From NCBI RefSeq assembly GCF_020360975.1, contig NW_025408681.1:868001-932000 (forward strand): a DNA stretch of 64,000 bases, in the 5' to 3' direction. The DNA is from Hirsutella rhossiliensis. Its lineage: Eukaryota > Ascomycota > Sordariomycetes > Hypocreales > Ophiocordycipitaceae. Shown in pieces: positions 1 to 10,221 of the stretch (positions are counted from its first letter, which is position 1; the number at the start of each line of letters is the position of its first letter). A program made the position numbers and the translations under genes. A model generated the notes under the pieces. The model saw only the letters and a program-made list of their open reading frames with translations, was not told the DNA's origin and searched no databases.

Positions 1-2035
1 TCCTTTACCCCCCCCCGGAGACCGTGGGGGGAGCGGGAATGGAGGCCTTTTCGCATTGCAATAGGCACTCCATTCCCTCCTCTTTCGCTCTCTTCCTCTC
101 TCTCTCTCTCTCTGTCTCTGTCTTTCTCGCGCGCTCTCTCTCTCTGGCCCCGCCCACCTTTTCTGTTCAAAGTTTCGGGATACCTACATATCACTACATC
201 ATCATTACCACCTTGCAGCCCCTGCCGCCGCCGTCACGGTGGTAGGCCGTCCAATCCTTGCGGTGAGGCCCTGCTCTCGGCGCCCGACCGGACTACCCGA
301 CGGCTTCTGGTGTGGGCGGAGCCGGGCGTGGGTCGTGGCATGCGGGACAGAGGCCCAGGGCTTCGCCGCTCCCGTTGTGCCAGTCAGCGTTTTTGCGTGC
401 TCCGTCGCAGGCGTTGCCGTTTCGTATAGGCGCGTGCAGGCATAGGTAACGGGTCCGGCGGTCAACCAGCTCCCTCTCTCTTGGCCCGAACAGTCCTCGG
501 GTGTTGGGGATCCACCTGGGCAGGTCCAAGGCCACGCATAGCCAGCCAGCCACCTGTGACAGGCTACGGTAGCTCTCGCCGGGCAGGGAGTCCACGGACT
601 TTCTGTTCCCAGGCGACGGATGGCCGGGCCGACAGGCAAAGGGCGAGGCAGCTTGGCATTACCGAGGAAGGGGGGGAGAAGGGGCGGGACAAGTGCCGAC
701 GAACTGCTTCCTCGGCGCACCGTACATATGTACGTATGTAGGCGCGCGCGGCGTGGATGGAGGCCTTGTCGGCGCGAACGGCCTTGTCGGCAAATGTCGC
801 CCCCGAGACGGCCAAGTACCGTGACATGCCGGTGACGCGCGCGAGCGAGACACGCAGATGGGAAGAGAGCCGAAGTTGCGGTTGCAGCAGGACTGACTGC
901 GACGCTGAGGCGGAGAAAGCCGGGCGCTTACTCGATGGCCCGGGTGCACCCCCTGAGGCGAATATCGAGTACCTAATGCATACGTAACAAGTCGTCGTTG
1001 CAGAATGGCGTCGGCCGGGAGGGCATAAGTTACCGTTGCCGGTCCGCTTCTTGTCGCTCCGCCCGCCGTCTAGATGTCCAAGGCCGGCAACGCAGCCGGC
1101 GGCGCCGCGTCGCCGAACGCTCCATGTGTGCCTCGCGCTGGCATGTTTCCCTCCTCTTGTGCTGGCTTGGCCACGGAACCAAGGGCTTCGAGTTCCGGAG
1201 GATCCGCAAAGGGAGGAACCGGGGCCCGGCATAAGGAAGACGGAAGCCGTCTATGCATCATGGATGAATTGATGCTGACTCTCTCTGGCCTCCCTCACCG
1301 GCGCCCCTCACTGGAGCGGGCCATGGTGCCACTTATACATACAGGAAGCGACTCGTTGGCCGGGCGGTGCGACCCGAGGCTGGAGACGCCGGTGAAGCAT
1401 CTGTCTCTGGGAGCTAGCGACGCGCTCCACCAGCCGAGCCGGCGCATGTGTCTGATGCTCAATGGGCGTGGGAGATGCGAGCAAGGGGAAAGAGGGCAAG
1501 AATAAAGGCCGTCGTTTGCTATTTTTGCCATGACTATAGTGTGGTTGGGCGAAGCGGTTTGCACCGTCTCCGCCTGTGGGGGCCCCCGGTTCTGGTCAAC
1601 AACAGCCATGCGATTGGTGTTGCTCCATCCACACAAAATGGAGAGAAGGGATAAAAAGCCCATTAGTCTTTAATGATTTTTTTTTCGAGCGTTCCAAGAA
1701 GCGGTAAAGAGACGACAGGGGGTGGGAGGGAGTGGCTGAGAAAGCAAAATATCAAAGGCATTGACACTGAAAACGTTGTCTGCATGGCATGCCGTCTGCG
1801 TAATGAAGTGCCGTCACAAGCATAAATTCTTCCCAAATACTCTTTTGCGCGACATGGGGTATCAAGACAAAAGAACGAGACGATTGCCAAAAAGAATGGA
1901 GGGGGGGGGGGGGTTGCCGTTTCATCGCCAAAGCCGGCGTCGTCGCGTCCACCGTTGCGGGTCGAAGGGGGGCTGGTTCCCTGCACGCCGGCTTTATTTC
2001 GTCTCCTTTTCCCAAAACTCTGTTTTTGTTGGTCT
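1..2035. other. Intergenic DNA, no supportable gene
   Basis: GC-rich DNA in which every open frame is short, overlaps others on both strands and shows no recognisable domain. It contains a TC-dinucleotide microsatellite near 93-150 and a run of about 13 G at 1901-1913. It lies downstream of the LAMTOR1-like gene and may hold its 3' UTR or a promoter for a gene beyond the left edge. I see nothing else. Confidence 0.5.
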
Positions 2036-2713
2036 CTATTGCATAGCCGCCGCGGCGTCTGCAAACGTGCCGACCAGAGTGTCGCCGCCGTTGTCCTCGG
2101 ACAACGTCTTGATGCTAGCCGGCCGATTGCTCTGGGAGTCGAGGGCGTCGGCGGCACCGTCGTCGTCGGCCAGCCAGTCCACCCGGACGCCGGCCGCGTC
2201 GCCGTCGTGGTCGGCGTTGAGCTTGGAGACGAGGTGCTGGTACCGGGCCACGCGGGAGCCCTGGCCTGCGTAGGCAAAGGGGGTTGGGTTGGCGCCGGCC
2301 CGAGTCAGCATGTCGTGCGGGGCGATTTCAAAGACATCGACCATGTTGCTGTGGACGCATGTCAACCCTGAATTATGCCATGGCTCCGTCGTGCTCTGCC
2401 GGACACGGGAATGAGGGCTGGGGGAAGGGGGATCATAGGACCGACTTTGAAGTTTTGGCCACGACGCGCTGAAGGGCCTCGGCCTCCCGCTGGGCCTCGA
2501 GGGTATCGTCGCCGCCCATTGCGGGATCGCCGAAGCTACCATACGCCATGCCATTGCCGTCCTCGTAGAGCAGCCGGCTCTCTTCGCTCTGCCGCGTCTT
2601 TGTCAGTCCCGCCGGTCAGCCACGGCCAAAGAAGCTGGAGTTGAGCTGCCACGACCCACCTCATCGTAGGCGTCCTTGCCACGCCGGCCGAGGCAGCTCG
2701 CGCAGGCGCCCAT
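2036..2713 (-). CDS. LAMTOR1/Ego1(Meh1)-like lysosomal/vacuolar TORC1 anchor protein
   Basis: Three exons can be joined: 2713-2660, 2588-2446 and 2348-2036, giving 169 residues. The protein starts MGACASCLG, so Gly2 is a myristoylation site and Cys4 and Cys7 are likely palmitoylation sites, as in p18/LAMTOR1 and yeast Ego1. An acidic Leu-rich segment follows (SEESRLLYEDGNGMAYGSFG, about residues 19-38), then a helical part (LEAQREAEALQRVV) and the conserved block NMVDVFEIAPHDM at about 67-79. In this family the lipid anchor holds the Ragulator/EGO complex and Rag GTPases on the vacuole for amino-acid signalling to TORC1. The intron 2 donor is weak (GTCGGT), but the join restores the family sequence. 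The last 80 residues are variable. The start was chosen because it gives the acylation motif. Confidence 0.85.
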
Positions 2714-3797
2714 GATGACGACGGCCTTTGTTGCGAGGACAGGCACAGGCGGATTGCCGGGCGCGCACGCGGCGGCGGTGGCGGCGGAGACGAGATTGAG
2801 CCCGGCGGGTATGGCTCTCTCTCTCGTTGCAAGTCACTCCCTCTAGATCATGCTGTCGCTGCAGGACCCCGGGCTGTGCTGGAGGCTGATGGCGTGCCGA
2901 GTCTTGAGGTTGATGCCGAAGCTCGTCTTCTGCTTTGGCGCTTTCCATTGGCTCGATGGGGTGGGTCCGCGGTTGGTCGGCGAACGTTGTCGGCTAAACG
3001 ACGGACCGCACCGGCGATCCGCTGCGCCGGGACCCGTCCAGTGTACAAAAGCACTTTGTCACTTGACCTCGAAGCGACCGACTTCAACTTCAACCCCATC
3101 CTCACCTCGTCGGCCATTGTCTCGTCCGCCGCCTACCTCTTTTCACGGAATCTGGAAGCAACCATTTAACGCATCATTTTTACCTACTTCCAATGGCTCA
3201 AGGTCGTCGGCTCCGGCCCCCTTTGCCCTTCCGAGTGCTCATATAAACCACCGCCCTCGATGATCGGCGGGCCCTTGAAGAGACTCAGATGGACAGATAG
3301 CGCGCCCTGATGGCGCCGCGGTTCGAGGGCAAGCCCCGCGCCCTAGCCTATTCCCCTCGCCATAGTGCGCGCTCATGGCATCTAGATTGCGTAGATGGTT
3401 GTCTTTTCAATTCCGCACCTGGTCCGCGCAATGGGGGGGTTCATAGGCGGCCACCTTGCCAGGGCTCAAGGGGCTCGAGTATCAACACTTATTGCCATTT
3501 GCATTCTCCGTCTCGACTCCGTGATAGCTGACAGCCACCTCGTTGCTCCTCGCCATTGTCTCTCGTGGCTGGCCCTCGAGCACCCGACCAACATGGATAT
3601 AAGGACGCTGTTGCTTCATGTCCTTCTCATCTTCTCGCCACTCACTCCATCACATCCCATCAATCGCACAGCTTCCCATTTCCATTCTTGGCTGAGCATC
3701 CTGACCATTCTCCGTCTCTGCCACCGACTCGTCAACCGCTCCATTCCCCGCCGCAGCCTCCCCTCCAGCCTCCCCTCCAGCCTCCCCTCCAGCCATC
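2714..3797. other. Intergenic region between divergent LAMTOR1-like and secreted-protein genes
   Basis: Divergent promoter region of about 1.1 kb. Short open frames overlap on both strands and none is convincing. A TATA-like motif (gatataagg) lies at about 3597-3605, roughly 195 bp before the start of the plus-strand gene. CT-rich tracts near 3700-3792 resemble the pyrimidine-rich leaders of many fungal genes. Confidence 0.45.
3757..3792 (+). repeat. Three perfect tandem copies of a 12-bp CT-rich unit
   Basis: The unit cctcccctccag is repeated three times without mismatch and ends 5 bp before the ATG at 3798. It lies in the likely 5' leader of the secreted-protein gene and is a candidate for length variation between strains. 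Confidence 0.9.
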
Positions 3798-4745
3798 ATG
3801 AACCGCTTCTTCCCTTTGGCTGCCCTGGCCGTCGCTCCTCTGGCAGAGGCTCGCTTGAACCGCCTCGTGGAGCGCCACAATGCCGCCGAGTGCTGTCCCT
3901 GCCCGGCGCCCGGCGCTCCGAACCAGCCCGTAACCGTCACCGTCACGCAACAAGCCCCCGCCCCGGCACCGCAGACCGTCACGGTAGAACGAGTAGTCGC
4001 TGGGCCTCCTGCGCCCGTCTATGTTACGCAAAACAACAACAACAATAACAACAACATTAATAACAACAACGTCGGCTATCAGGGCCAGCCTCAGGCCGTC
4101 ACCGTCGTCAACAACCGCCCACAGCAAGAGACTCTGACCGTCACCAGCGGCGGCGTGCGCCCCGACCCGGCCCCGTATGCCGGCTTTCCCAACGTCACCG
4201 CCACGGCGGGCCCTCGGGCGACGGACCCCGCTAGTTCCCCCAAGCAGCCCGTCGAGAGCCCGTCCCGGCCCAGGGAGGGCTCGCCCAATACCACCAAAAC
4301 GATCACCGTCATCCCTCAGCCAAGCGTCCAGGATGCCCCGGCGGCGCCGGTCACCGTCACCGTGCCGCCCATGCAGCCTCAGGGCACCGGCACCGGCCCT
4401 TACCAGACGGTCACGCAGACGGTCCAGGGCGGCGGGGGCGATAACATTGAAATCATCATCATCAACATCAACACGGGCGAGACGTCGTGCAAGAAGAAGC
4501 ACAGCGGCAAGCCCTGCCACAGGGGCCATGGCAACCCCGTCGTCGTCTCCTCCCGCCCCTGCCCCTCCGCCGCCAACTCGACGAGCATCGCCACCGTCTT
4601 CAACACGGTGAGTGTCGTCGTCGGCGGCCCCTCGAGGCCCTCCAACGGCACGGCGTCGGCCATGGGAGCCGCCAAGGCGACGGGCATGACGAAGAGATCC
4701 GAGGGCCGGAAGCCCCGAGCGCCTCTCTCGCCGAGGACCTTCTAA
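3798..4745 (+). CDS. Secreted Thr/Val/Pro-rich repeat protein of unknown function
   Basis: A single exon of 315 residues. The first 18 or so residues (MNRFFPLAALAVAPLAEA) look like a signal peptide with an Ala-x-Ala cleavage site. The mature part is low complexity: a CCPCPAPGAP stretch near residue 32, repeated TVTVT/VTVT blocks throughout, an Asn run at about 75-92 encoded by AAC/AAT repeats, Pro/Ser-rich segments and a basic C-terminus. Such composition is typical of O-mannosylated wall or extracellular proteins. No enzymatic domain and no GPI-attachment tail are visible. A long antisense frame (3732-4529) is a compositional shadow. The coding assignment rests on the signal peptide, frame length and codon use, so function stays unknown. 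Confidence 0.7.
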   Translation: MNRFFPLAALAVAPLAEARLNRLVERHNAAECCPCPAPGAPNQPVTVTVTQQAPAPAPQTVTVERVVAGPPAPVYVTQNNNNNNNNINNNNVGYQGQPQAVTVVNNRPQQETLTVTSGGVRPDPAPYAGFPNVTATAGPRATDPASSPKQPVESPSRPREGSPNTTKTITVIPQPSVQDAPAAPVTVTVPPMQPQGTGTGPYQTVTQTVQGGGGDNIEIIIININTGETSCKKKHSGKPCHRGHGNPVVVSSRPCPSAANSTSIATVFNTVSVVVGGPSRPSNGTASAMGAAKATGMTKRSEGRKPRAPLSPRTF

Positions 4746-4999
4746 TCCACACCCAGCGCGCCCGGCATTATTATCTTAATAACAACCACAAAGACGGAAG
4801 AGGTACAAAAAAAGCGATGGATACACTGACGAAGGAAGCACATCTTTCTTTCTTGCACAAGCACGTACTGTACAGGTCCAGGCTGTCATCTAGCTCCCAC
4901 TTGCTCTATAGCTGTTCTAATACCAACACATACCACATGTTGACGCCTCGTGACCCGCCTCTGGTGAGCGTGAGAGCTGTAGAGTGAAACGACAAAGAA

Positions 5000-5692
5000 C
5001 TACCCCTCGATGGGCACCCAATGGTCCCGGATCACCTCGACAATAACCCCGTGATCCTCGTGCTGCTTCAGCCCGCTCACCACAACCACGGCAACGACGC
5101 CCTCGACGCCGACGACCCGGATCGGCACCGCGCCGCCGTGGATGGCGAAGCGGCCCGCGCTCTCGGGCCCCAGGCCGTACTTTGCCGCAAAGGCCGCCTC
5201 GTCGCCCGCGAACCGCCGCCCCAGCCGCCAGCTGCTCGTCCCGAAGCGCAGCGCCGATGCCCGCTTGCGCGCCACCCACGCCGCGTTATCCGGCGTCAGG
5301 CCCGGGCCCGTCGCCGCCTCGAACAGCGCCGCGCCGCCGCCGCTCGCCAGGCTGATGGAGATGAGGGCCGGGCGCGCGGGGGCCAGCGGGCGCAGGCGTG
5401 CGTGCAGCAGGTGGCCCAGCTCCCACGCGTCGTCGGCCGTGAAGGAGCCGAGGACGAAGCCGAGGTCACCGACGCCGGCCTCTCCGCTTCCCTGCTCCGA
5501 CGAGTCGGTTGACCGTCAGTTTCATGTAGGCTCGCCAGAGGCTTGGACCACGCCGAGCACATTCCAGCAACGCACCTCTTCCTCCGGAGACCACGTAATG
5601 GGCGCCGGCGGCCCGGGATTCCGAGTCGCCGCCAAGGCCTTTTCGGTGCCAAAGCCGGCGGCAAACTTGCGATGCCAGACCGTCTGCGACAT
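5000..5692 (-). CDS. UPF0303 / Ybr137w-like protein (HbpS/GlcG-like fold)
   Basis: Two exons, 5692-5576 and 5491-5000, joined over an intron with GTGCGT donor and GCAG acceptor, give 202 residues. The N-terminus MSQTVWHRKFAAGFGTE fits this family. The core has FTADDAWELGHLL, then ISLASGGGAALF, and the signature ARKRASALRFGTSSW, followed by FAIHGGAVPIRVVGVEGVV and the C-terminal VVVSGLKQHEDH block. That last block (SGLKQxEDH) is shared with yeast Ybr137w, which is reported to associate with the Get4-Get5/Sgt2 tail-anchored protein delivery machinery. Bacterial relatives bind haem or are uncharacterised. Transcription converges with the secreted-protein gene, leaving a 254-bp gap. The exact biochemical role is unknown. 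Confidence 0.85.
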
Positions 5693-6110
5693 TCTTGTCC
5701 TTGCTGTCTGTCTTTGTGGCTAATGTCTTTCTCTTTCCGGAACACCGTCGTCAGGCTTAGAGTGCACCGTTGAAGAGTGGAGAAGCCGACTGGACTCGAG
5801 GCGAGCTCCCTCGAGGCACAGCGGATGCAGTCCGTTCTAAGCAGCGGGCCGCTGCCGACGCCCCACATGCATAAAGGGGTCTATGAGTGATGATGATTGC
5901 GGCCCTTGATAGTGTCTGGATGATTCACATGCATAATCAACACCTCAGACAAGCTCTCAACACTCAAACGTCAACGGCTAGTATGTCAGATTAAGACACA
6001 AACACTGACACCAGACGCCACCCGCAGATACGTAAGAACAGAATGAACCCCCCCCCCCTGTTTTGAAACATCCATGTCCCACGGAGCTCCGCCAGCCCTG
6101 GCAGAGCATC
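5693..6110. other. Intergenic region between two minus-strand genes
   Basis: 418 bp holding the promoter of the UPF0303-like gene and the 3' flank of the MFS transporter. It is AT-richer than its surroundings and carries a C-run near 6050-6058. No gene is seen. Confidence 0.5.
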
Positions 6111-8035
6111 TCAAGCGGCTCTGGTCTCCGATACGTAGCCCTGATCGTGCACACGCGCCTCGTTGTCTACCTTGTCCAGACGAATGGACGGGACCTCATC
6201 TTGCCCGTCAAAGATGCGTGCAATCTCCTCCAGCGTCGGGCCCTTGGTCTCGACATAGACGAAATAGACAAAAACGAACTCGCAGAGGTTCCAGAGCGTG
6301 TAGAAGAGCATAAAGTTCCAGTGTCGGGGCAGGTTGTTCCACGCCAGCTTGTTGGTTTGGCTACGCGTTTGCGACTCGTCAGCATCCATCTGTGTCGAAG
6401 AGGAAGACAAGTGGCAAGACTCACTTGCCAATGGCCAAGACGGCCTGCACCACAATGTTCAGGATAACGAACCCCCTGGCGCGCAGGTGGTAGGGCAGGA
6501 TCTCGAGCGTATAGGCGATGAGCAGGCCCGCGAAGCCAATATCGTAGAAGATACCGAAGATCCAGACAAAGACAATCTGGGCGTAGCCGGCCGAGCCGTT
6601 TGTGTACCGGATGCCGCCGTTGGGCTGCTCAAGCGTGGGCGGCGTCGGTACACCCGAGTTCTCGTAGACGGCACTGACAATGGTCCAACAGGCAAAAGCT
6701 GCAACCATGCCCGCGGAGGATGTCAGGAACAGAGGGCGACGCCCGACCTTGTCGACGGAAAGGGCTGCCGCGACCGAGATGAGCAGGTCCAGGATGGTCT
6801 TGCCGGCCGACAACTGGCAAACGGAAAGGTGGACCGTCAGAATCAGGGATCAAGGTTCATCTTGTTGTCGGGGAACTCACGGCAAGCTTCTTGTGCTGGG
6901 CCTGGATCCCAGCTCCCTCGTAGACAATGTCAATGTAGTTGGAGAAGAGCGCGTTGCCGCTGTACTGAGAGATGATGCCGATGGAAACGACAATGGTCAA
7001 GCGCCAGCGGTTCCCCTTTGTCTTGAAGAAGTCGAGGTAGCTGGTCGAATTGTTGGCCTTGCGCTCGGCCTCGATGGTCTCCTTAATCTTACGATATTCG
7101 AACGCGACGGTGGCGTTGTCCGGGTCGCCGCCCCCGTGGTGCTCGGCCAGCATGGCCAGGGCCTGGCCCGGCTTGCCCCTGCTGACGAGGAACCGGGGCG
7201 ACTCTGGCACCCACCAGACGCCGACGAGCTGGATGATGGAGGTGGCTGCCTGGAGAAAGGTGATGGAGCGCCAGGACCAGTCGTTGGCGATCGAGGCGGT
7301 GGCCCAGCCAGCCAAGGAGACGACTGCGAGCGAGGGGTCAGATATCTGCCCGAACCCAGGACTCGGGGCTATAGAGACGTACACAGAGACCCCAGATTCC
7401 ATAAGCAGTTGTAAACTGTGGTCATGCGGCCACGGTGCTGGGGGTGGCATATCTCGGTGAGAAGCATTGGCGAGCAGGCATGAGACAGCGAGTTGCCAAA
7501 GCCGAGGACGAAGCGTCCGCCGATGTACACTGAGATCATGATGCCATGTAAGCTGGCATCAGGAGACGAGCGAAATAACACATATCCACGCAACACAAGA
7601 AAGCCGCGGTTGGTCAGACTCACTCCCGTAGCCACTGCTAAAGGCAGTGACGCACGCCCCGGCAATCATGATGACACAGCCAACCATGATGGTCGGCTTG
7701 CGGCCCCAAATGTCGGCCATGTAGGGGGCAATGAAGAAGGCCGTGATGGAGCCAATGTTGTACATGTTGATGAGGATGCCGAGCTTGTTGACGTCGGCGT
7801 GGTCTGGGAAAAAGGCCTTCCACGCGTCCATCTGCTGCGACGTGTTCTGCAGCATGCAGTCGAAGCCCGTCGTGGCCGAGCCGATGAGCAGGAAGATGCT
7901 GAGAAGGTAGAGCCTGCGAAGGTGAGGCTCCCTGTACCACGTCACATGTGCCAGCTGGCACGGCTCGACGCGGTCTGTGTCGCTGGCTGCGTCGACATTG
8001 TGCTGGGCGAAGCTCTTGGGGGGCTCGCTGGTCAT
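6111..8035 (-). CDS. MFS sugar transporter (hexose/lactose-permease type)
   Basis: Five exons (8035-7624, 7529-7383, 7323-6881, 6813-6425, 6360-6111), all with consistent phase and GT-AG borders, give 546 residues, the usual length for fungal sugar porters. Motifs in order: the first transmembrane segment near residue 55; GRKPTIMVG after TM2 (the loop 2-3 GRK signature); YIGGRFVLGFGN in TM4; PESPRFLVSRGK in the central loop; DKVGRRPLF after TM8; and VETKGPTLEE after TM12, the sugar-porter C-terminal signature. It should be a 12-TM plasma-membrane proton symporter or facilitator for a mono- or disaccharide; the substrate cannot be read from sequence. I chose the start at 8035 (MTSEPPK) over an in-frame ATG at 8086, whose extra residues look like leader. 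A 408-residue frame on the opposite strand (7493-8719) is its shadow. Confidence 0.92.
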
Positions 8036-9035
8036 GATGGCTGTGGCAAGCCAATGTTGATGGAGAGACGGGGCCGGCCTCGGCAATCGTGGGCTTGCGA
8101 GGGATGGTCGAGTGTCCCGGGTATCGATGGTGATGCCGCCGCAGTCGTGTCGAGACGGGTTGGAGAAGCAGAAGCGAGCAAACGAAGCTCTATTTGGGGC
8201 TTTTCCTGCCCTGGGTGTCCACGACGGACTGCGGAGAGGGTAAATCCGGGTATGGGGATGAGAGCGGGTGGGAGAGGAAGGAAGAGAGAACGCAAGAAGG
8301 GGAGGAGGAGGCGGAGTAGGAGGAAGAGGGAGAGGAGGAAGAGGAGGCTTTCAAGTCTGTCGACTTGGAGTCCGACCCAGACATTAGACTCGGCGACCGG
8401 CAGTTTCTTTAGCCAGGGAGAGATGCAAAGGCGACGAGGCAGCTCAAGCTTCCTCCACGCAGCCGGCCTGGGCACACACGGCGGGGAAGTGAGTGTGAGG
8501 ATGGCCAAGGCTGGCTGGATGGTCGTCGTGCCCGATCCATCTCGCCCTTGTGGACGCCGCCATGGAAATGGAAGACGAAGGGATGGATGGCTCTTTGAGG
8601 CATGTCAGAGCAAGATTACGAAAGGGAACGGGAGAAAGGCAGTCAATCAGCGGGCTGGCAGGAGACGAGGCCAAACGGCCGGCGCCGGTTTACGTGTGCA
8701 AAGTGTGAGAAGAGGTTAGCCTCGGCCGGTACACGTTGAGAGGTTTGAACTCTAAAAAGGGGAGATGAAGGAGAGAATGCCCACAGTCGCCTTGGAAGCC
8801 GGCCATGAGGACGGGCTGGCGGGAGCTGGAATGGGCCAAGCTTGCACCACCGCTTGAAGACGATTACCTGGGTAGGTAGGTACCTAGAGACTCTTGATAT
8901 CTTCCTTGCACAGAATCAAAATCTCCATGGCTGATAATGGGATGAAAAAAGGCGAGCGTGCGTTGGTTGCGTCTGTCTGCACGGGTTGTGGTTTGGCGTG
9001 GCCTCCAGTTCAGGACATCGAGGGCCTCTTCCTCT

Positions 9036-9072
9036 TCCTCCTCCTCCTCCTCCTCCTCCTCCTCCTCCTCTT
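9036..9072. repeat. TCC trinucleotide microsatellite
   Basis: About twelve near-perfect copies of TCC/CTC in non-coding DNA. No coding role is visible. Confidence 0.9.
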
Positions 9073-9304
9073 CCCTGCCAACAAGCCCACAACCTCGTGG
9101 CTATTAATCCGACAAGGGAGAAAGGGCCGACATAATATGCATAGATAAACCCTCGAATAAGCAGTGTGACCCTACGCCAACGTCGCCCACGCGACTCATG
9201 CCTCGCCCAGGACCAAAACGTCATGAATCCTTTGCATGTGTACGTGATTCGTGGGAATATACCTATATAGATGCATATATCACTATCCCGCGGGTATACC
9301 GTAC

Positions 9305-9352
9305 CGTATACGCAACCGTATACGCAACCGTATACGCAACCGTATACGCAAC
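9305..9352 (+). repeat. Four perfect tandem copies of a 12-bp unit containing GTATAC
   Basis: The unit cgtatacgcaac occurs four times with no mismatch. Each unit holds the palindrome cgtatacg. It lies about 870 bp downstream of the dynamin-like gene and 1.3 kb upstream of the transporter. It is too short and has no spacers, so it is not CRISPR-like. It may be a minisatellite or a protein-binding array. Confidence 0.9.
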
Positions 9353-10221
9353 AGCTTCATCTCAAGGCGCCTTCCAAGCCGAGGAAAATCCCACAGCCCA
9401 CCCCATTCACTTGTACCGTCGTTGTACGTACAACTGTTTTACCGTAAACAAGCTTCACGGAGAAAAGTAACCTCTTCTTCTCAACGGGGCCCCCTCCAGG
9501 CAAGACCCTACTCTACTGTAAACAAAACCATGCCGACACCGAGAAAACCTTCCGGTGCATCACACGAGCCAAAGTGGGAGCCCGCTCCGGGTGACCGAGT
9601 AGCTTACAAGGCCATCATGATATGCCGTCCTCACTGTACATATAGTACTGTCGACGATAGTCTCTCAACCTACTTTGTACTACATGCCTCTCGCCCCTGA
9701 TACTCCGTCCATGCTGCGAGAGCGCATGATCATCACGACAAGTCGCCTTTCACCGCCCCCGTCCGAATAGCAACTCTCGTGCAGAGGAAACGTCACAACT
9801 GCCTCGGCTGCACCACGTTGCACAGCGTCCGGCTCAGTAGAACAGCCGTGTAGGGGTCAGGTTTCCAGTGTCCAGATCTAGTCTGATGATCAACATGCCC
9901 TCGTCATGAATCTATCAACAACATGAGCCACCCTGATGAGCTGACCACATCTGATATCGTCCCTTAATTCCCCACTTGTCTCCGCATCTGCATCCACTGA
10001 AAGTATCCACGGCTCCCCGCCGCTACACCTTCACCTCTCTGTCGCTTGTACTCGTCTCTCTGTATTGCACCTGAACATCTCAGCGACCTGATCAGGCCGT
10101 CTCTCGGATGTATCTCCCTGTGGGTCGCAGCACAGCCTACCCTCCAGCTCGTCGCAAGCAGGCCAACGGAATAAAAAGGAACACTCTGAAGGTCCGCGGT
10201 GGCGACCTCTCAACGCACCCG

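Larger units (their letters stand above)
8036..10221. other. Long intergenic region with microsatellites
   Basis: About 2.2 kb without a supportable gene. It includes a GA-rich stretch (about 8270-8350) forming the likely leader of the transporter gene, a TAGGTA cluster at 8871-8885, a TCC microsatellite and a 12-bp tandem repeat (both listed separately), and a moderately AT-rich part at 9500-10200. Open frames here are low complexity and unconvincing. Confidence 0.5.

Noticed and set aside
1074..1505. 143-residue plus-strand ORF
   Set aside because: Overlaps equally long frames on both strands, no domain, no leader or intron signals.
3732..4529. 265-residue minus-strand ORF
   Set aside because: Antisense to the repetitive secreted-protein gene; Gly/Arg/Asp-rich as expected for the complement of Thr/Val/Pro codons. 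The plus strand has the signal peptide.
7493..8719. 408-residue plus-strand ORF
   Set aside because: It lies antisense to the MFS transporter exons, which carry clear family motifs; composition is Arg/Gly-rich and domain-free.
9305..9352. CRISPR-like array
   Set aside because: Tandem units without spacers in a eukaryotic genome; a minisatellite.
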